Shown here piece after piece: positions 24,020 through 35,977 of a DNA stretch of 64,000 nt. Source of the DNA: Glandiceps talaboti (taxonomy: Eukaryota; Hemichordata; Enteropneusta; Spengelidae); assembly GCF_964340395.1 (NCBI RefSeq), contig NC_135557.1, positions 845,646 to 909,645 on the forward strand, written 5' to 3'. Under the pieces are notes generated by a model, which had not been told where the DNA came from, made no database searches, and saw nothing but the letters and a program-made list of their open reading frames with translations. Made by a program: the position numbers and the translations under genes. The stretch's first letter is position 1; every line of letters begins with the position of its first letter.

Positions 24020-26040
24020 TTGGCGGTATTTTTGATATCACCATGTGTATGTACGGACGACCGCTAAGCGTAGACGGTTTGATACCTAACATTTTTCATT
24101 CAATTTTATTCAAACATAATTATGATTGCCGTTTCAACGTCAGAAATCGTTTTCAACTCTAAAAGAAATAAGTGCATAAAATTACATGGTATTTCCAATC
24201 AAATGTGGAAGTTCTTTATGAAAATATGAAACGTATACGGTGCGATTAAATATCCAACTTACAATGTATCACATCATGACAGTGTCCATCAAGTACATAC
24301 GTACGCCCGTCCCTCGTTGTACAGGCTAGCTCGTGGTGAACTTATTAGCGACAGTGATTGAAGATGAAGGTAGGCACGAGTATCATCATTACCATTTTCC
24401 AGTTTTAGTTTAGTTCTTATTAAATATCTTAATTCTGGTAGTTTTGCTGTGTATTTAATTTAGTGAACCACAGACAAGTAACTGTGAGTAAACCAAAGGG
24501 AGAATGGCTAAAACTATCCAGTTCTGGACCACTGAAAATTAAAAGGACAACATGCTAGTCCCCCAAAACACCTCTAACGTATAACTTTTTGAAATTAGAT
24601 GTGCCATCGATTGCTAGATTTAAGGTTTGGGATGATCACTGCAAAGATAATCTTGAGTCTGTTTTGTGACTTCATCAGGTTTGCTATCACAGTTGAGCAA
24701 GCCCGCAGACTATGCAAATTGTGAGCGGGACCAGAATGTGATGCTCGCCTGCGCAGATTTCAAGTTCACGGGGTCATTTCAACTGCGACTGTGCAGTTTA
24801 TCGATATTGTATACCTGCGCAAGTGCATTTAACTTTCAAATCGCGTACCTGCGTTCCGACTGACTCCCGATTTGGAGTTAGTGGTGTGGAACTGTCTATA
24901 GGGTTCTGTTTGGTGAGCGTGACTTTCAGATCTTTTGTATGGCCAGCCGTTCAGGCCATAGTATTATTTTATTTTAGCTATAGTATTTGATATTTTTCGG
25001 AGTTACAAACTAATATTAACCACTTATTTGTAGTTTTTCGATGGAATCCACACTTTCATTCCATGTTATCATTATTTAATTCAAACAAATTTTTATTTAT
25101 TTGAAATTATTGTTTTATTTTTCGTCAAACCAGATTTTTTTTAAGGATTACATATAATAATTGAAATCAAAATATATTTTTTGTTAAAGTATTTTTAAAG
25201 TTTTTCTTGAAATTAATATCGGACCTTGGTCAAAAAAAAGAAAAAAAATTCGAAAATAATATATACTGGTCACACAAAAAAGAAAAAAAAATTGTACATC
25301 TTCGGACCACTCGATTTCTATACAGGGGTGTGGAGTGACTCAAATGATTGACTTCCGGTAGGCCTAACACATTGGTCGCTGTACACCCGCGTGGACATTT
25401 GATTTGAGTACATACAATGGTGCTCCTACTGGCAAATGATAGACGATTCTCTGTCATAAGTGTTCTTCGTCCAACACTTCAACTAAAAGTGTTCAATCTA
25501 CGATTTGTCTTATTCTGCTCCAGTAAACAGCGGAAGTCAGGGCTAGGTAAATTTCTCGAGGGGGGGGGGGGCAGGGAGCGGGGGTTCAATGGATTTTTCG
25601 ATCGGGCCAGCAAAAAGACTCTGAACCTTGGACATCTTACCTCCTTTTCTGTGAAACAGGATCATCCCTATCATTGATTTTGAACCAACTCTCTTATCGG
25701 GGGGGGGGGGGGGTAGCCAGTTGTATATTGAAACATATACCTACCATAGACTTAGCCAGGTGTATATTGAAACATATACCTACCATAGACTTGTATTAGG
25801 GTAAATTTAACATTAAAGTACTCTGTAGTTCTGAGTAAATTAGTACAAAACATCTTGAATCTCCGACATGTTTTACACCTCAATGGGCTTAAAGTTTCCA
25901 AGAAGCTTGAATTGGTTAAATATGTAAATACTGTTGTGAAGTTATTAAACATTGTTAACATGGAATCAAAAGTCGAAAAACTACTTATAAACAGTTAAAA
26001 TTAGTTTGTAACTCTGGAAAATATCAAATACTTAGCTAAA
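24020..26040. other. intergenic DNA, no supported gene
   Basis: AT-rich sequence. G-rich runs at 25560-25571 and 25700-25713 resemble the subterminal G tracts of families A, C and D but have no recognisable inverted ends. A ~38-bp direct duplication (GTATATTGAAACATATACCT) lies at 25713-25793. No exon is convincing. Confidence 0.45.
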
Positions 26041-26047
26041 ATAAAAT

Positions 26048-26229
26048 GATACTTTTGGCCTTAACGGCTTGCCATATGTGCGTACCTAACCGTTAATTAC
26101 TACTCGCGCGGTTGTCGTTCTATTCCATAATGCCGTGCCTTGATATCCTTGATAAAGAATTTTGAATCGAAACGTAAAATTGCATTTATTGATTCGGACT
26201 GTGTCACCCGTTCCTTATGCATTTCTATG
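26048..26229 (+). mobile_element. SINE-like dispersed repeat (copy 1)
   Basis: A ~182-bp sequence from ACTTTTGGCCTTAACGGC to ACCCGTTCCTTATGCATTTC, directly followed by a (TATG)n tract. A nearly identical copy occurs in reverse at 60742-60932, also joined to the same tetranucleotide. The fixed end next to a simple-repeat tail fits a SINE, but I see no convincing RNA polymerase III A box. Confidence 0.6.
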
Positions 26230-26382
26230 TATGTATGTATGTATGTATGTATGTATGTATGTATGTATGTATGTATGTATGTATGTATGTATGTGTGTGT
26301 GTATGTATGTATGTATGTATGTATGTATGTATGTATGTATGTATGTATGTATGTATGTATGTATGTGTGTGTGTGTGTGTGT

Positions 26383-26420
<38 letters not shown>

Positions 26421-26432
26421 GTGTGTGTGTGT
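26226..26432. repeat. (TATG)n(TG)n microsatellite
   Basis: Tetranucleotide TATG tract of about 140 bp passing into TG dinucleotides. It follows the SINE-like repeat. Confidence 0.97.
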
Positions 26433-26549
26433 TGGTTTATATTTAGATTATACTGTACTGACAAGTATCTTATATGTGTACATTTATGTGCGATATTATC
26501 ATCATAGTAATGTAAGTTCTGCCTTCAATTCAAACCAGAGACAAACACC

Positions 26550-26730
26550 ATGGCAGTTAACAAGGGTGACGGAGTTGAAAGGTCAGAATCAGTGACAGAA
26601 TCACTTATTTTATCGTACATGCTGCTACCAGACCGAGGCAGTCGTCAGTTAACAACTACATTACAAGCATTGGATCTAGTGACATCATCCGAACATCGCC
26701 AAAAGCAATCTCCTAAAATTAAATTGAAAG
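26550..26730 (+). CDS. candidate first coding exon of an unknown host gene
   Basis: An ATG in a good context (ACACCATGGC) opens 60 codons plus one base, ending at G|GTAAGT, a strong splice donor at 26731. The peptide MAVNKGDGVERSESVTESLI then reads through LPDRGSRQLTTTLQALDLVT and ends in a basic KQSPKIKLK stretch. It does not look like repeat translation and is not recognised. A pyrimidine-rich acceptor at ~29670-29681 would continue it in phase, but that exon would be only about 65 bp before a LINE begins. It could be chance. Confidence 0.33.
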
Positions 26731-26837
26731 GTAAGTGCCATCAACAAAACTTTGTTTCTAGCGCTTAAAACAATAAATTGTTGGGCTTCTCTGGTAGGAT
26801 ATACTGTAGTACTGTACTGTACTGTAGTCGTGCTAGT

Positions 26838-26842
<5 letters not shown>

Positions 26843-26881
<39 letters not shown>
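26843..26881. repeat. (GT)n microsatellite
   Basis: Pure GT dinucleotides, just after a short CTGTA-rich stretch. Confidence 0.95.
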
Positions 26882-26904
26882 TTTTCATATACAGACACTG
26901 CTTA

Positions 26905-27292
26905 AACACTTCTCCCAATGGAACCTGTAGCAAAATTACATACACAGAAAAACAAACAAAAAACACTTCTCCCAATGGAACCTGTACCAAAATTACATAC
27001 ACAGAAAAACAAACAAAAACACTTCTCCCAATGGAACCTGTACCAAAATTACATACACAGAAAAACAAACAAAAAACACTTCTCCCAATGGAACCTTAAC
27101 ATAGCAAGATTACGTACACAGAAAAACAAACAAAAAACACTGTTCTCCCAATGAAACCCAATGGAACACTTCTCCCAATGGAACCTGTAGCAAGATTACG
27201 TACACAGAAAAACAAACAAAAAACACTGTTCTTCCAATGGAACCTTAACATAGCAAGATTACGTACATAGAAAAACAAACAAAAAAGAGGAT
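26905..27292. repeat. 57-bp tandem repeat, about 6-7 copies
   Basis: The unit carries CTTCTCCCAATGGAACCTGT, then AAATTACATACACAG and AAAAACAAACAAAAAACA. Two units are partial or carry inserted material (CCCAATGAAACCCAATGG). The open frames that repeat LPMEPVPKLHTQKNKQK are translations of the unit. Confidence 0.92.
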
Positions 27293-27318
27293 CAACTAGT
27301 AGAGGCACAGTGTACTTA

Positions 27319-29352
27319 GGGACCGGTCAGTTTATTCAGCCTGGGGGGGGGGGCGGTGGATTCTTAAATTGGGCCGACAAAAAGTCACTGACCCCCCTCC
27401 CCCCCCCCCCACCATCTGTAAAATCAAAAACAGGCTGACCCCCCCCCCTATCACTTAATTCTAAAAACATGATGACCCCCCCCCCCATATATATATATAT
27501 ATATAATATTCACATGACAGGTATTTTTATCATAGTTGTAATTATTGACTACACAGGGTAAATATATTCCAAAAGGAGTTTAATATCATCTTGACAGTGA
27601 AAGATATTGGAAAGCTTGAGCAGGGAATATGTATATCTCTTATGGGGGTCCTAGGGGGTCTCCCCCTAGAAGCCCTGGAGGGTTTTTACTCTGAAAAGTC
27701 AATTTTGAGACTATTCAGGCCCTTTCAGACAATAATTTCCAAGCTTTACAAGACAGCACCAACATGTAAAAAGAAAAAATATATTTGAAATATTAAGTTT
27801 GATAGCATCTTGACAGTAAAAGGTAGGCGGAAGAGCTTGAGACTGGGATGTGTACACCTCATGTAGTGGGGGGGGGGGTTCCTAGGGAGTCTCTCCCTGG
27901 AAGTCCTGGAGGTTTTTTACTCTGAAAAGTCAATTTTGAGACTATTCAGACCCTTTCAGACAATAATTTCCAAGCTTTACAAGAAAGACAGCACCAACAT
28001 GTAAAAAGCAACTACACAGGGTTGAAATATTTTTTAAATATACTTTGATAGCATCTTGACAGTTAGAGGGGAAGAGCTTGAAACTTGGATATGTCCACCT
28101 CATGTGGGGGATCCAAAGGGGTCTCCCTCTAGAAGCCCTGGAGGATTTTTACTCTTAAAGCCAATTTTTAGGCTATTCAGACCCTTTCAAGCAATAACTT
28201 AATCCATGCTTTACAAGACAGCACCATCAAGTATCAGAAACTATTCTTTATAACTCACACAGGGTTGAAATATGTTCTTAAAAAGTTAAATGGCATCATT
28301 ATTTACATGTAGTAAAGGTCAGCACATCTACTGGTAGTATCATTGGTAGGGGAGATTTGGAGTTTAAGGCAATTTTAGACTACCTTGGCAAACATTTCAC
28401 ATCTTTAAAAGACTATCATCTCAAATTAGAATTGGGTGAAAATGCTTAAGAAAAGTTTAATACCATTATGACTGTAAAAAGGTTGTTGGTGCATCTGAGT
28501 GTTGGTTGAATGCTTGAGTGACCTCTGGGGGTGCGGGAGTCCTTGGGCGTTTTCCCCTGGCAGATCTGCAGTTTTTGCTTCTATTAAGGCAATGTTTTTG
28601 TTATTCATAGCCTTTGAGGTAATATTTCCAAGCTTCGAATAGCTAACGTAAATGTAAGTTTTAAATGAGTTTCCCATGTCACATAAAAATGGCCCCGTAA
28701 CATTGGTATAGTGGCATTAATATTGCATGTATAGTAAATAAAGTCACCGGTATGTTAGAGAACTTTAGGTGGTCATACCTAGTGTATAATAGAAACTGGA
28801 ATCTGATGAGATGTGGTGATTTGTAGTGTCAATAACATGTAGTGTCCAAATAGAAAGTGTATTAATCCCTTCTGACTAGTTCATAGTGACGAGTAGGGAA
28901 CATTTTAGATTAACTTCTTTTATAAACTATCTATGAAGATTACCATTACGAAACCTTCAAGTTCACTTTTGCCCCAAAGTGCAATGTAAGTGAAGCACTG
29001 ATTGTGAAACAGTCAAGCATTTACATGACATGTTCTTTAACTAGTGTGGTAGCTAGGTAATACATTTATATGTATATTTATAGTTATACTTGAACTAATA
29101 AGTAAGAATTCATGTAAGAAACAGGGAGAAAAACAAATATTTACATGTACCACATTTCAGACAACTTGCTATATGTCATTGTAGAAAAGGGATTTTTTTC
29201 TTCTATCACAATCCAAAACACTGACCCCCCCTATCCACAATTTTGAAAACAGCATGACCCCCCCCCCTACTGCCAATTTCAAAAACAGGGTGACCCCCCC
29301 CCCCTCCCAATCCACCGGTCCCCCCCCCAGGCCGAAGAAACTGACCGGTCCC
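27319..29352. mobile_element. family A Harbinger-like element, complete (A2)
   Basis: The left end is TTA then GGGACCGGTCAGTTTATTC. The right end is CTGACCGGTCCC then TTA, so a perfect TTA duplication flanks good inverted ends (27316-27318, 29353-29355). Long G tracts (plus strand left, minus strand right) follow the ends. The interior has three to four ~230-bp tandem units (27590, 27806, 28044, 28300 onward), each with GGGGTCTCCCCCTAGAAGCC. No transposase is present. Orientation is opposite to A1 and A3. This copy defines the uninterrupted family A structure. Confidence 0.85.
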
Positions 29353-29369
29353 TTATAAAAGATACCCAC

Positions 29370-29605
29370 ATTACCAAACTTCATTCTTAAGATCTTTTTT
29401 TTTACATATCGATTTGTTTGGAACTGATCGTATGGATAGAGGTAGATTATTCCATAAAACAGCACCACTGTAGTGAAATACACGTTTCCCATATTCAGTT
29501 TTAACTATAGGGATGTATATGTTACCTTTACTGGCCTGTCTGGTGTTATGAAGATGAAGTTGGTTAGAAAGACTGAACATTTCAGTGAGACGTGTGTCTG
29601 TGTGT
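29370..29605 (-). pseudogene. LINE reverse-transcriptase C-terminal remnant
   Basis: The minus-strand frame gives LHLHNTRQASKGNIYIPIVK, then TEYGKRVFHYSGAVLWNNLP and SIRSVPNKS before a frameshifted KKDLKNEVW. This pattern (GKRxFxYxGxxLWNxLPxxIR) is the usual C-terminal tail of CR1/Jockey-group LINE polyproteins. Only the 3' part survives. Confidence 0.65.
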
Positions 29606-29643
29606 GGGTAGGTAGGTAGGTAGGTGTGTGTGTGTGTGTGTGT
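29605..29643. repeat. (TAGG)n(TG)n microsatellite
   Basis: Four TAGG units followed by TG dinucleotides. Confidence 0.95.
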
Positions 29644-29681
29644 GAAATCATGATCTATTTGTGTGTGTTTTATACTTTCCA

Positions 29682-29748
29682 CCAGAGAATGCTAGTTATA
29701 TTCAGAGAATGAAGAGAGTAGCTCCTGATGTTGACCCATTTGTGACTT
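29682..29748 (+). other. possible internal exon in phase with 26550-26730
   Basis: The sequence TATACTTTCCACCAG ends in a plausible acceptor at 29681. Splicing from 26730 keeps an open frame reading ENASYIQRMKRVAPDVDPFV before LINE sequence begins near 29745. No homology is recognised. It could equally be part of the 5' portion of the decayed LINE. Confidence 0.2.
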
Positions 29749-31995
29749 TATTGATACTGTTCACTCTGCTTGTAAACATCTTAGAAAGAATAGTAAGAGG
29801 AAAACTAGTAAGCCTTGGTATAACAGTTCCTGCTATATTTTGAAGAAAGAGATAATTAGGAATGGAAAATTACTGCATAAATCTCCAAGTGATTTCAATA
29901 TAAGAAAATATACACAAAGCAATTGCGTTATAGTAAAAGGAAATTTAGAGAAATACGCTGTCTGTTATTGCATGCTGAGAAAAACTATCCTAAAACATTT
30001 TGGAACTTGGTTAACTTATTGAAAAATAAGAAAGATTCCAATAATAATAACATCACTTCTATTGTATGATTGCATTTTAAATCGCTTGCTCAAAAAGGAT
30101 TATGCTCTAAATATTTTGATGATAATTTTGAAGCGAAAGTCAAGAGTAAGCTCAGTAATGGTTTTGATTTTTCCTTTAATGAGATACTTGATTCTTCTAT
30201 TAATGATACCAAAGTTTCTGCTGCAATAAAAACACTTAAATCAGGTAAAGCATGTGGGGATGATGTGATATTAAATGAAATGTTGAAATGTTGAAATGTG
30301 GTTCAGCCATACTAATGCCTGCTTTACTTAAACTTTTTAATACAATTATAAAAAGTGAAATATTTCCATCTATTTGGAGTAAAGGTTACATTGTCCCTAT
30401 TCATAAGTCTGGTCCAAAAGATGACCCTTTAAATTATAGAGGGATTACTATAAGTAGTTGTGTTGGTAAACTTTGTGCTGTTATTTTAAATAATCGAATT
30501 CAGATTTTCATTGAAAAGAAGAGTTTAGTGAATTGTGAGCAAATAAGTTTTCAGAAAGGTTGTCGCACATCAGATCGTGTATTTGTTTTAAAGACATTGA
30601 TTAACTTCTACAAACAAAAAAGTAGATCAAAACATGTGTTTGCTTGTTTTGTAGATCTTAAGAAAGCTTTTGATAGTGTTTGGCATTTAGGATTGTTCTA
30701 CAAATTATCAAAACAAGGTTTCAGTAGTAAATTTTTGAATATCATCAAGTGTATTTATGACAATATTCAGTCCTGTATCAAACTCTCAACTGGTTATACT
30801 GATTTCTTTTCTTCTTGTATTGGTACCAGACAAGGTTGTAATCTAAGTCCTACACTGTTCAACCTATTCATTAATGATTTGCCAATGTTACTTCACAGAA
30901 AATGGATTTATCCAACATTTAAGAGATAAGAAATTACCGATCCTTATGTTCACTGATGATATTGTACTGTTGTCAACTTCTAGTCATGGTTTACAACATT
31001 CACTCAGATTACTTGAATCTCTTGTGTAGCAAATGGCAATAGCATACATATTCCGTAGAGTTAATGTTGGCAAATTCAATGAATACTTTAATTTCTTAAG
31101 CCTGTGATGAATGATATTGAATCAACACACATAAAAGCATGCAGATATATGCTTGGAGTTAACAAAACATCATGTATTCATGCATGTTGAGGTGAATTGG
31201 GTCTTTTCCATTATTAATTACTGTTATTGAAAATGTTGTCAAATATTGGTTTCGGTTAAAACAAGTTAAAGAGGCATCTTTACTTGATTATGCATACAAA
31301 TTAGGAATGAGGTTGCATGAAAAACACCAGTCCATATATCTTGATTTTGTTCATTCAGTATTTTCATTTTGTAACTGTTCCCATTTTATAGTTGGTGAGA
31401 ATTATAAATTGTCTACTATATTAAAGAAAGTTAAAGATTCTTTGAAATCAAAATCTATTGACATGTGGAAGAAATCTGTGGCAAGTAACAACACACTTCA
31501 TGATTATTCTCAAATTAAGTTAACTTTTCAACGTGAAAAGTATTTATCTGTTGTTAGAAACACTTTTGATAGAATAGCTGTTACAAAATTAAGGATTTCA
31601 AACCAATTGACACTGGCAGTTACAAGAACATTGAAAGGAAACAGAGATTATGCACATTGTGTAGTTCGAGTATTGGAGATGAATTTCACTGTATATTACT
31701 GTGCAAAAATAAAAAAATTCAGAAGATCAGAGATGAATACTTGGACATTTTATTTAGTTTACAGTCGCAGTTACTTAAATTTGATAATCATTCTCTATTT
31801 AAGTACATTTTTTCATTTGTAGATGATACTATAGCAAGTGTCACAGCTAAATATCTCAGTGATATACTTAATATTTTCAAGACAGTGTAAGCGTAATTGA
31901 ATTGAACATCAATACTTCATTTGGTATATTTTCTTGCCAATGTCACTTCTTGTGTACACGGCTTAATATATAAATAAAATAAAAATAAATATGTA
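29745..31995 (+). pseudogene. decayed LINE (CR1/Jockey group) reverse transcriptase
   Basis: Protein-like blocks are spread over three frames. Near 29745-29960 there is a pre-RT block containing RKTSKPWYNSSCYILKK. The RT proper lies at 30288-30929 with IVPIHKSGPKDDPLNYRGI, FVDLKKAFDSVWH and TRQGCNLSPTLFN. After a frame change near 30900 the YADD box appears as FTDDIVLL. A C-terminal block near 31650-31880 has CSSSIGDEFHCILLC. Stops and frameshifts are frequent. The 3' end is an A-rich AATAAAATAAAAATAAAT tail near 31970-31995. The endonuclease half is missing. Confidence 0.75.
30288..30929 (+). pseudogene. longest intact RT fragment of the decayed LINE
   Basis: A 213-codon open stretch covering RT motifs 1 to B: fingers (NYRGITISSCVGKL), motif A with its catalytic Asp (FVDLKKAFDS) and motif B (GTRQGCNLSPTLF). 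It loses frame just before motif C, which continues as FTDDIVLL in another frame near 30950. It is therefore a broken part of the element and not a stand-alone gene. Confidence 0.7.
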
Positions 31996-31999
31996 TGTA

Positions 32000-32505
32000 T
32001 ATGTCATGAATTTGTAATTACCTTGTTTGGGTTCAGACATGACGCTGTTTATACATGTCACCAAATACCTAGTTAGAGAAATGTATATGGCTCACATGGG
32101 TGTCAAGACTATAGATACACTAATAGCGTATGTCTGGAGATGTCATTCAAGTTAAAGTTTAGTATCCTTTGTTTCATCTCCATGACGCTTACAATTATGC
32201 ATGACCTATTGTTATCTTAAAAGCTCATTTCATATGCATGACTTACTGTAATTTAATTATTGTAACAATCATAGCGTCGCAGAGATTCGATTTTGAGCGT
32301 CGAGATGTGAGCATCTCGAGTCGAATCCTGGCCCTGACCTTGGGGTTTGGCGCCAGGGCTTTGATAAATAAAGTCTATGTTCCAGTTCATACCACATATA
32401 TCGTCTTGTATGCAGTTTATCATTTTACTACTAGTCTTGTTGATCTTAAAGATCTGAGAAAGATTTGATTTAGTGGAGAACGTCTATTCCCCCGACGACA
32501 ACTTG
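32000..32505. other. intergenic DNA with a weak tRNA-like stretch
   Basis: No gene is supported. At 32270-32385 a TAGCGTCGCAGAG...GAGTCGAATCCTGG arrangement loosely recalls pol III A and B boxes, and it ends in TTGATAAATAAAGTC. It does not fold into a convincing tRNA, so it is noted only as a possible SINE relic. Confidence 0.3.
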
Positions 32506-32507
32506 TC

Positions 32508-32508
<1 letters not shown>

Positions 32509-32538
<30 letters not shown>

Positions 32539-32674
32539 TGTATGTATGTATGTATGTATGTATGTATGTATGTATGTATGTATGTATGTGTGTGTGTATG
32601 TGTGTGTGTATGTATGTATGTATGTATGTATGTATGTATGTATGTATGTATGTATGTGTGTGTGTGTGTCTGTG

Positions 32675-32723
<49 letters not shown>

Positions 32724-32850
32724 GCATGCGTGCGTGCGTGCGTGCGTGTATGTATGAATGTATGTATGTATGTATGTATGTATGTATGTATGTATGTATG
32801 TATGTATGTATGTGTGTGTGTGTATGTCAGTGTATGTGTGTCAGTGTGTG
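32509..32850. repeat. (TATG)n(TG)n(TCTG)n(TGCG)n compound microsatellite
   Basis: TATG tetranucleotides with TG, TCTG and TGCG blocks. The long open frames across it are repeat translations. Confidence 0.97.
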
Positions 32851-33430
32851 TTCACGATTGGATTAGTTTCTATGAAGTTTTATTGACTTCCACTGCCCAG
32901 AAATATTACAATTGATCTTACTTGATTTTTTTTCTTTCTTTTTTCCAAAATCTGGGGAGGGGGGGGGGCAGTTGCCCCCCCCCCCAAACCCAGGCTACGG
33001 TACTGTTTTGTACCAGCCAAACCATAGCAATGTATTGCTAAGTTTCAATTAAAATTTCATTCTATTTCACTTTGTTTATATGTTCAGGTCTATTCAGGGT
33101 CTTTAAGGTCGTTGACCCGCCTTTGGCCTTTCTTTGTTTGTATTTACTTCACTGTACAAATCGATGATACATTCCAACCGGAAAACAAAAGAACATGTGG
33201 ACACTTCAATAAACCTCTATCTCCGTGTCTATTATTCCCCTGCATTTCCCTAGTATTGTAGGTAATACATAAATGTAGTTGTTCATTGGCGTCTCAACAT
33301 CACGCTAGTTCAAGTGATAAGGACAACTTCAGTAATTACAAGGGGAGGGCAGGAGGAAATTGGACCCGAGTAGTTGCATAAAATGTGATGCTCCTCGATT
33401 CCATCGTGCTAAAAAGTGACCTTCTATTAA

Positions 33431-34830
33431 GGAAGCGATCGGTTTTTACGGCCGGGGGGGGGGAACACCTTAATTTGGTATTCAAGGAAGGGGGGGGGGG
33501 TCATCATTTTTAGAAAGTGAATAAAGGGGGGGGGGGGTCACCTTATTTTCAACAACTGAACGAAATCATGAACCATTCTGTTGTACTTAATTTTCCATAC
33601 AACAAATGTATGTGCATACAATAAACCACCATAAACAATGGCTATAAATATACATTCAAATATAACATAAACTCTTTGTCTCTTGATACATCCCAAACAT
33701 ATGACATGGAGTCATAACATTGCACCGTTTAAGCAACAGTTTTGTTAGAAATGACTTCTCAATATTGCAGGCCATGAGTTGCACTCTGTCATCATGTGAT
33801 ATAAAAACTTGCATGTGTAGCTGTACACATAAACACATAAGAAATGAAATACCTTGAAATTTACTGGATAGACTGACTCTAAAATCTGTATGTGCTTCCA
33901 TTGACCTGAACATGTTGAATTGCACACAAACACATAGCCAATAGAGACACACTTTCAAATAATTGAATGAATTTATATCTCTAAATGGTAACTGACCTCC
34001 ACTGTGCATGTTTTCCTAAAATTTTCTCACTCTCTACTTGATCTTTTTTTATTATTATTAGTTGTGTCAATATGACTTGAAATGATTTAAACTTTTGAAA
34101 CTCTAAAATTAGTGATACTTTTATTATATAACTTAGTTGTGCTTTACTTCTGAATGGTGCTCTAAATGGCCTCAAAATGGTGTTCATCTTTCAAAAAGCT
34201 CTTACCGTGGGAGGGGGACACCCCCTCCCAACCTCCCGTGCACTTGTATAGAAGGCGCGTAGCGTGCACTTCTCCCCATACTGTTTCTAGTTCTCTCCCT
34301 ACTTTGAAACTTACTGAAACCTCTAGGTTTACAATATATTAAATCCATTTCTAATACTGTACTTTACAATTACATGAATTAATCTACAATGGTAATAGTT
34401 CACTCAATCTAAGAGATATCCTAGAACTTTTGGTTACTAAAATAAACCATGAATATTTTGCATGTCCATGAACAGACAATCATACTTCTCATAGGTTTCT
34501 GTCTAAAGGGCTTTATACATGTGAAGCAATGGATTTGGGACAGTACAGCGATTTACCAGATACACTTAAAAATTACTGTAAATGCAACAAGTAAAATTAA
34601 CTATGCAGTGTGCTGTATTGTACTTTGAGAATCTAGTGTCTTTTGCAAGCACAAGAAGAATATTTCTTGGCAACAGATGTCAGGGGGGGGGGGGTCAGTG
34701 TGTGTATTTTTTATTTGTCAGAGGGGGTTGGATTGTGTTGTGGATGAATCACAGGGGGTCACTATTTTTAAGTACAACATGAAGAAGAAGTCATCGGCCC
34801 ACCTCCCGGCCGTGAAAACTGATCGCTTCC
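33431..34830. mobile_element. element D (Harbinger-like) inside C2
   Basis: TAA (33428-33430) precedes GGAAGCGATCGGTTTTTACG, and the right end CTGATCGCTTCC is followed by TAA (34831-34833). G tracts follow the left end on the plus strand and C-rich or GGG-rich blocks approach the right end, as in families A and C. It sits exactly between two segments that are contiguous in element C1. No transposase frame exists in its 1.4 kb. Confidence 0.75.
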
Positions 34831-35468
34831 TAATTTTCTTTCTCTAAACATGGCCCTCCTACTTTTAAAATATTTAAGAATCAAGGTTTAAATGTTGTCA
34901 GACATGGAAAAGGACACGTACCAGAATTGATGGTTACCACCACATTGAAGATTTACAGGCATTGGCTATTCGCAACTAACACCGCCACCACCACCACGGT
35001 ATATTTGTGTTGAAGGCACTGCATTAATATAATTTATATTCACTCCAAAACACTAGATGACACACTCCAAGCATTTTCGGAACTTCGGATATTATAATAC
35101 CTAACCTTAACCCTAAGCCGTAATTTAATGCACAGTGGGCTGTTTGTTACCATAGTTACAATGATGCTATGGTAAAAGTGAAACATGTTTTGAGCACCTC
35201 ATATCCATAACTAAGGGACCGGTCAGTTTCTTCGTTCGGGAGGTGGGGTGTATTGGTGGTGGGGTGGGAGATCACCCTGTTTTTTCCAGTGGGGGGGGGG
35301 GTCATTGTGTTTTGGATTGTGATGGAAGAAAAATATCATTTTCTACAATGGCATATAGTCTTGTCTGAAATGTGGTACATGTAAATATTTGTTCTTGTCC
35401 CTGTTTCTTACATCAATTCTTTAATATTACTTCACGTAAGAGTTCAAACATAACTATACATCTGCATA

Positions 35469-35500
<32 letters not shown>

Positions 35501-35810
35501 CATATACATGTATTAACTAGATACCACACTAGTTACAGAACTTGTCATGTAAATGCTTGGCTGTTTCATAATCAGTGCTTCACTTATATTGCACTTTGAA
35601 TCAAAACTGAACTTGCAAGTTTCGTAATGGTAATCTTAATACTAGATACTTAATAAAAGAAGTTAATCTAAAATGTTCCCTACTCTTCATTATGAACTTG
35701 TCAGAAGGGATTAATACACGTATTTTGGACACTACATGTTATTGACACTACAAATCACCACATCTCATCAGATTCCTGTTTCTATTATACACTAGGTATG
35801 ACCACCTAAA

Positions 35811-35910
<100 letters not shown>

Positions 35911-35936
35911 TTGGTAGTACTGGAACTCTTTCTTGG

Positions 35937-35977
35937 GTGTAACTCGGAGTTTCACGCATATTGCGATCATCAGTGTC
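35937..35977 (-). ncRNA. hammerhead ribozyme motif (minus strand, in palindrome)
   Basis: Exact mirror of the motif at 35973-36013, produced by the palindrome. The two motifs overlap at the stem I strand, so their normal stem I is shortened to 4 bp. Confidence 0.4.

Larger units (their letters stand above)
22632..24020. mobile_element. family E element with hairpin ends
   Basis: The start is an imperfect hairpin, GCACAACTGAACC with GGTTCAGTAGTGC. It is followed by GATCGCCCGGCGTC, a (GT)n tract, and diverged ~140-bp units each containing AACTACTxxGCAGATTG and GATATGCAAATTAG. The end near 23997-24030 has CAGTTGTGCTACAACGCC and a CGCCATTGGCG hairpin. The 3' part is the family R tandem array. 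No protein is encoded. The ends suggest one mobile unit, but I cannot place it in a superfamily. Confidence 0.5.

Noticed and set aside
26162-26595. Long Cys/Tyr/Met/Val open frames
   Set aside because: They are translations of the (TATG)n(TG)n microsatellite. The same holds for 32473-32915 and 60226-60807.
32270-32385. tRNA or tRNA-derived SINE
   Set aside because: Only loose A- and B-box resemblance. No cloverleaf with paired acceptor and anticodon stems could be drawn, so it is not listed as an RNA gene.
33656-34009. 117-codon minus-strand frame with Cys/His residues
   Set aside because: It lies within non-autonomous element D, has no recognised domain, and overlaps another frame of similar quality. 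Not supported as a gene.
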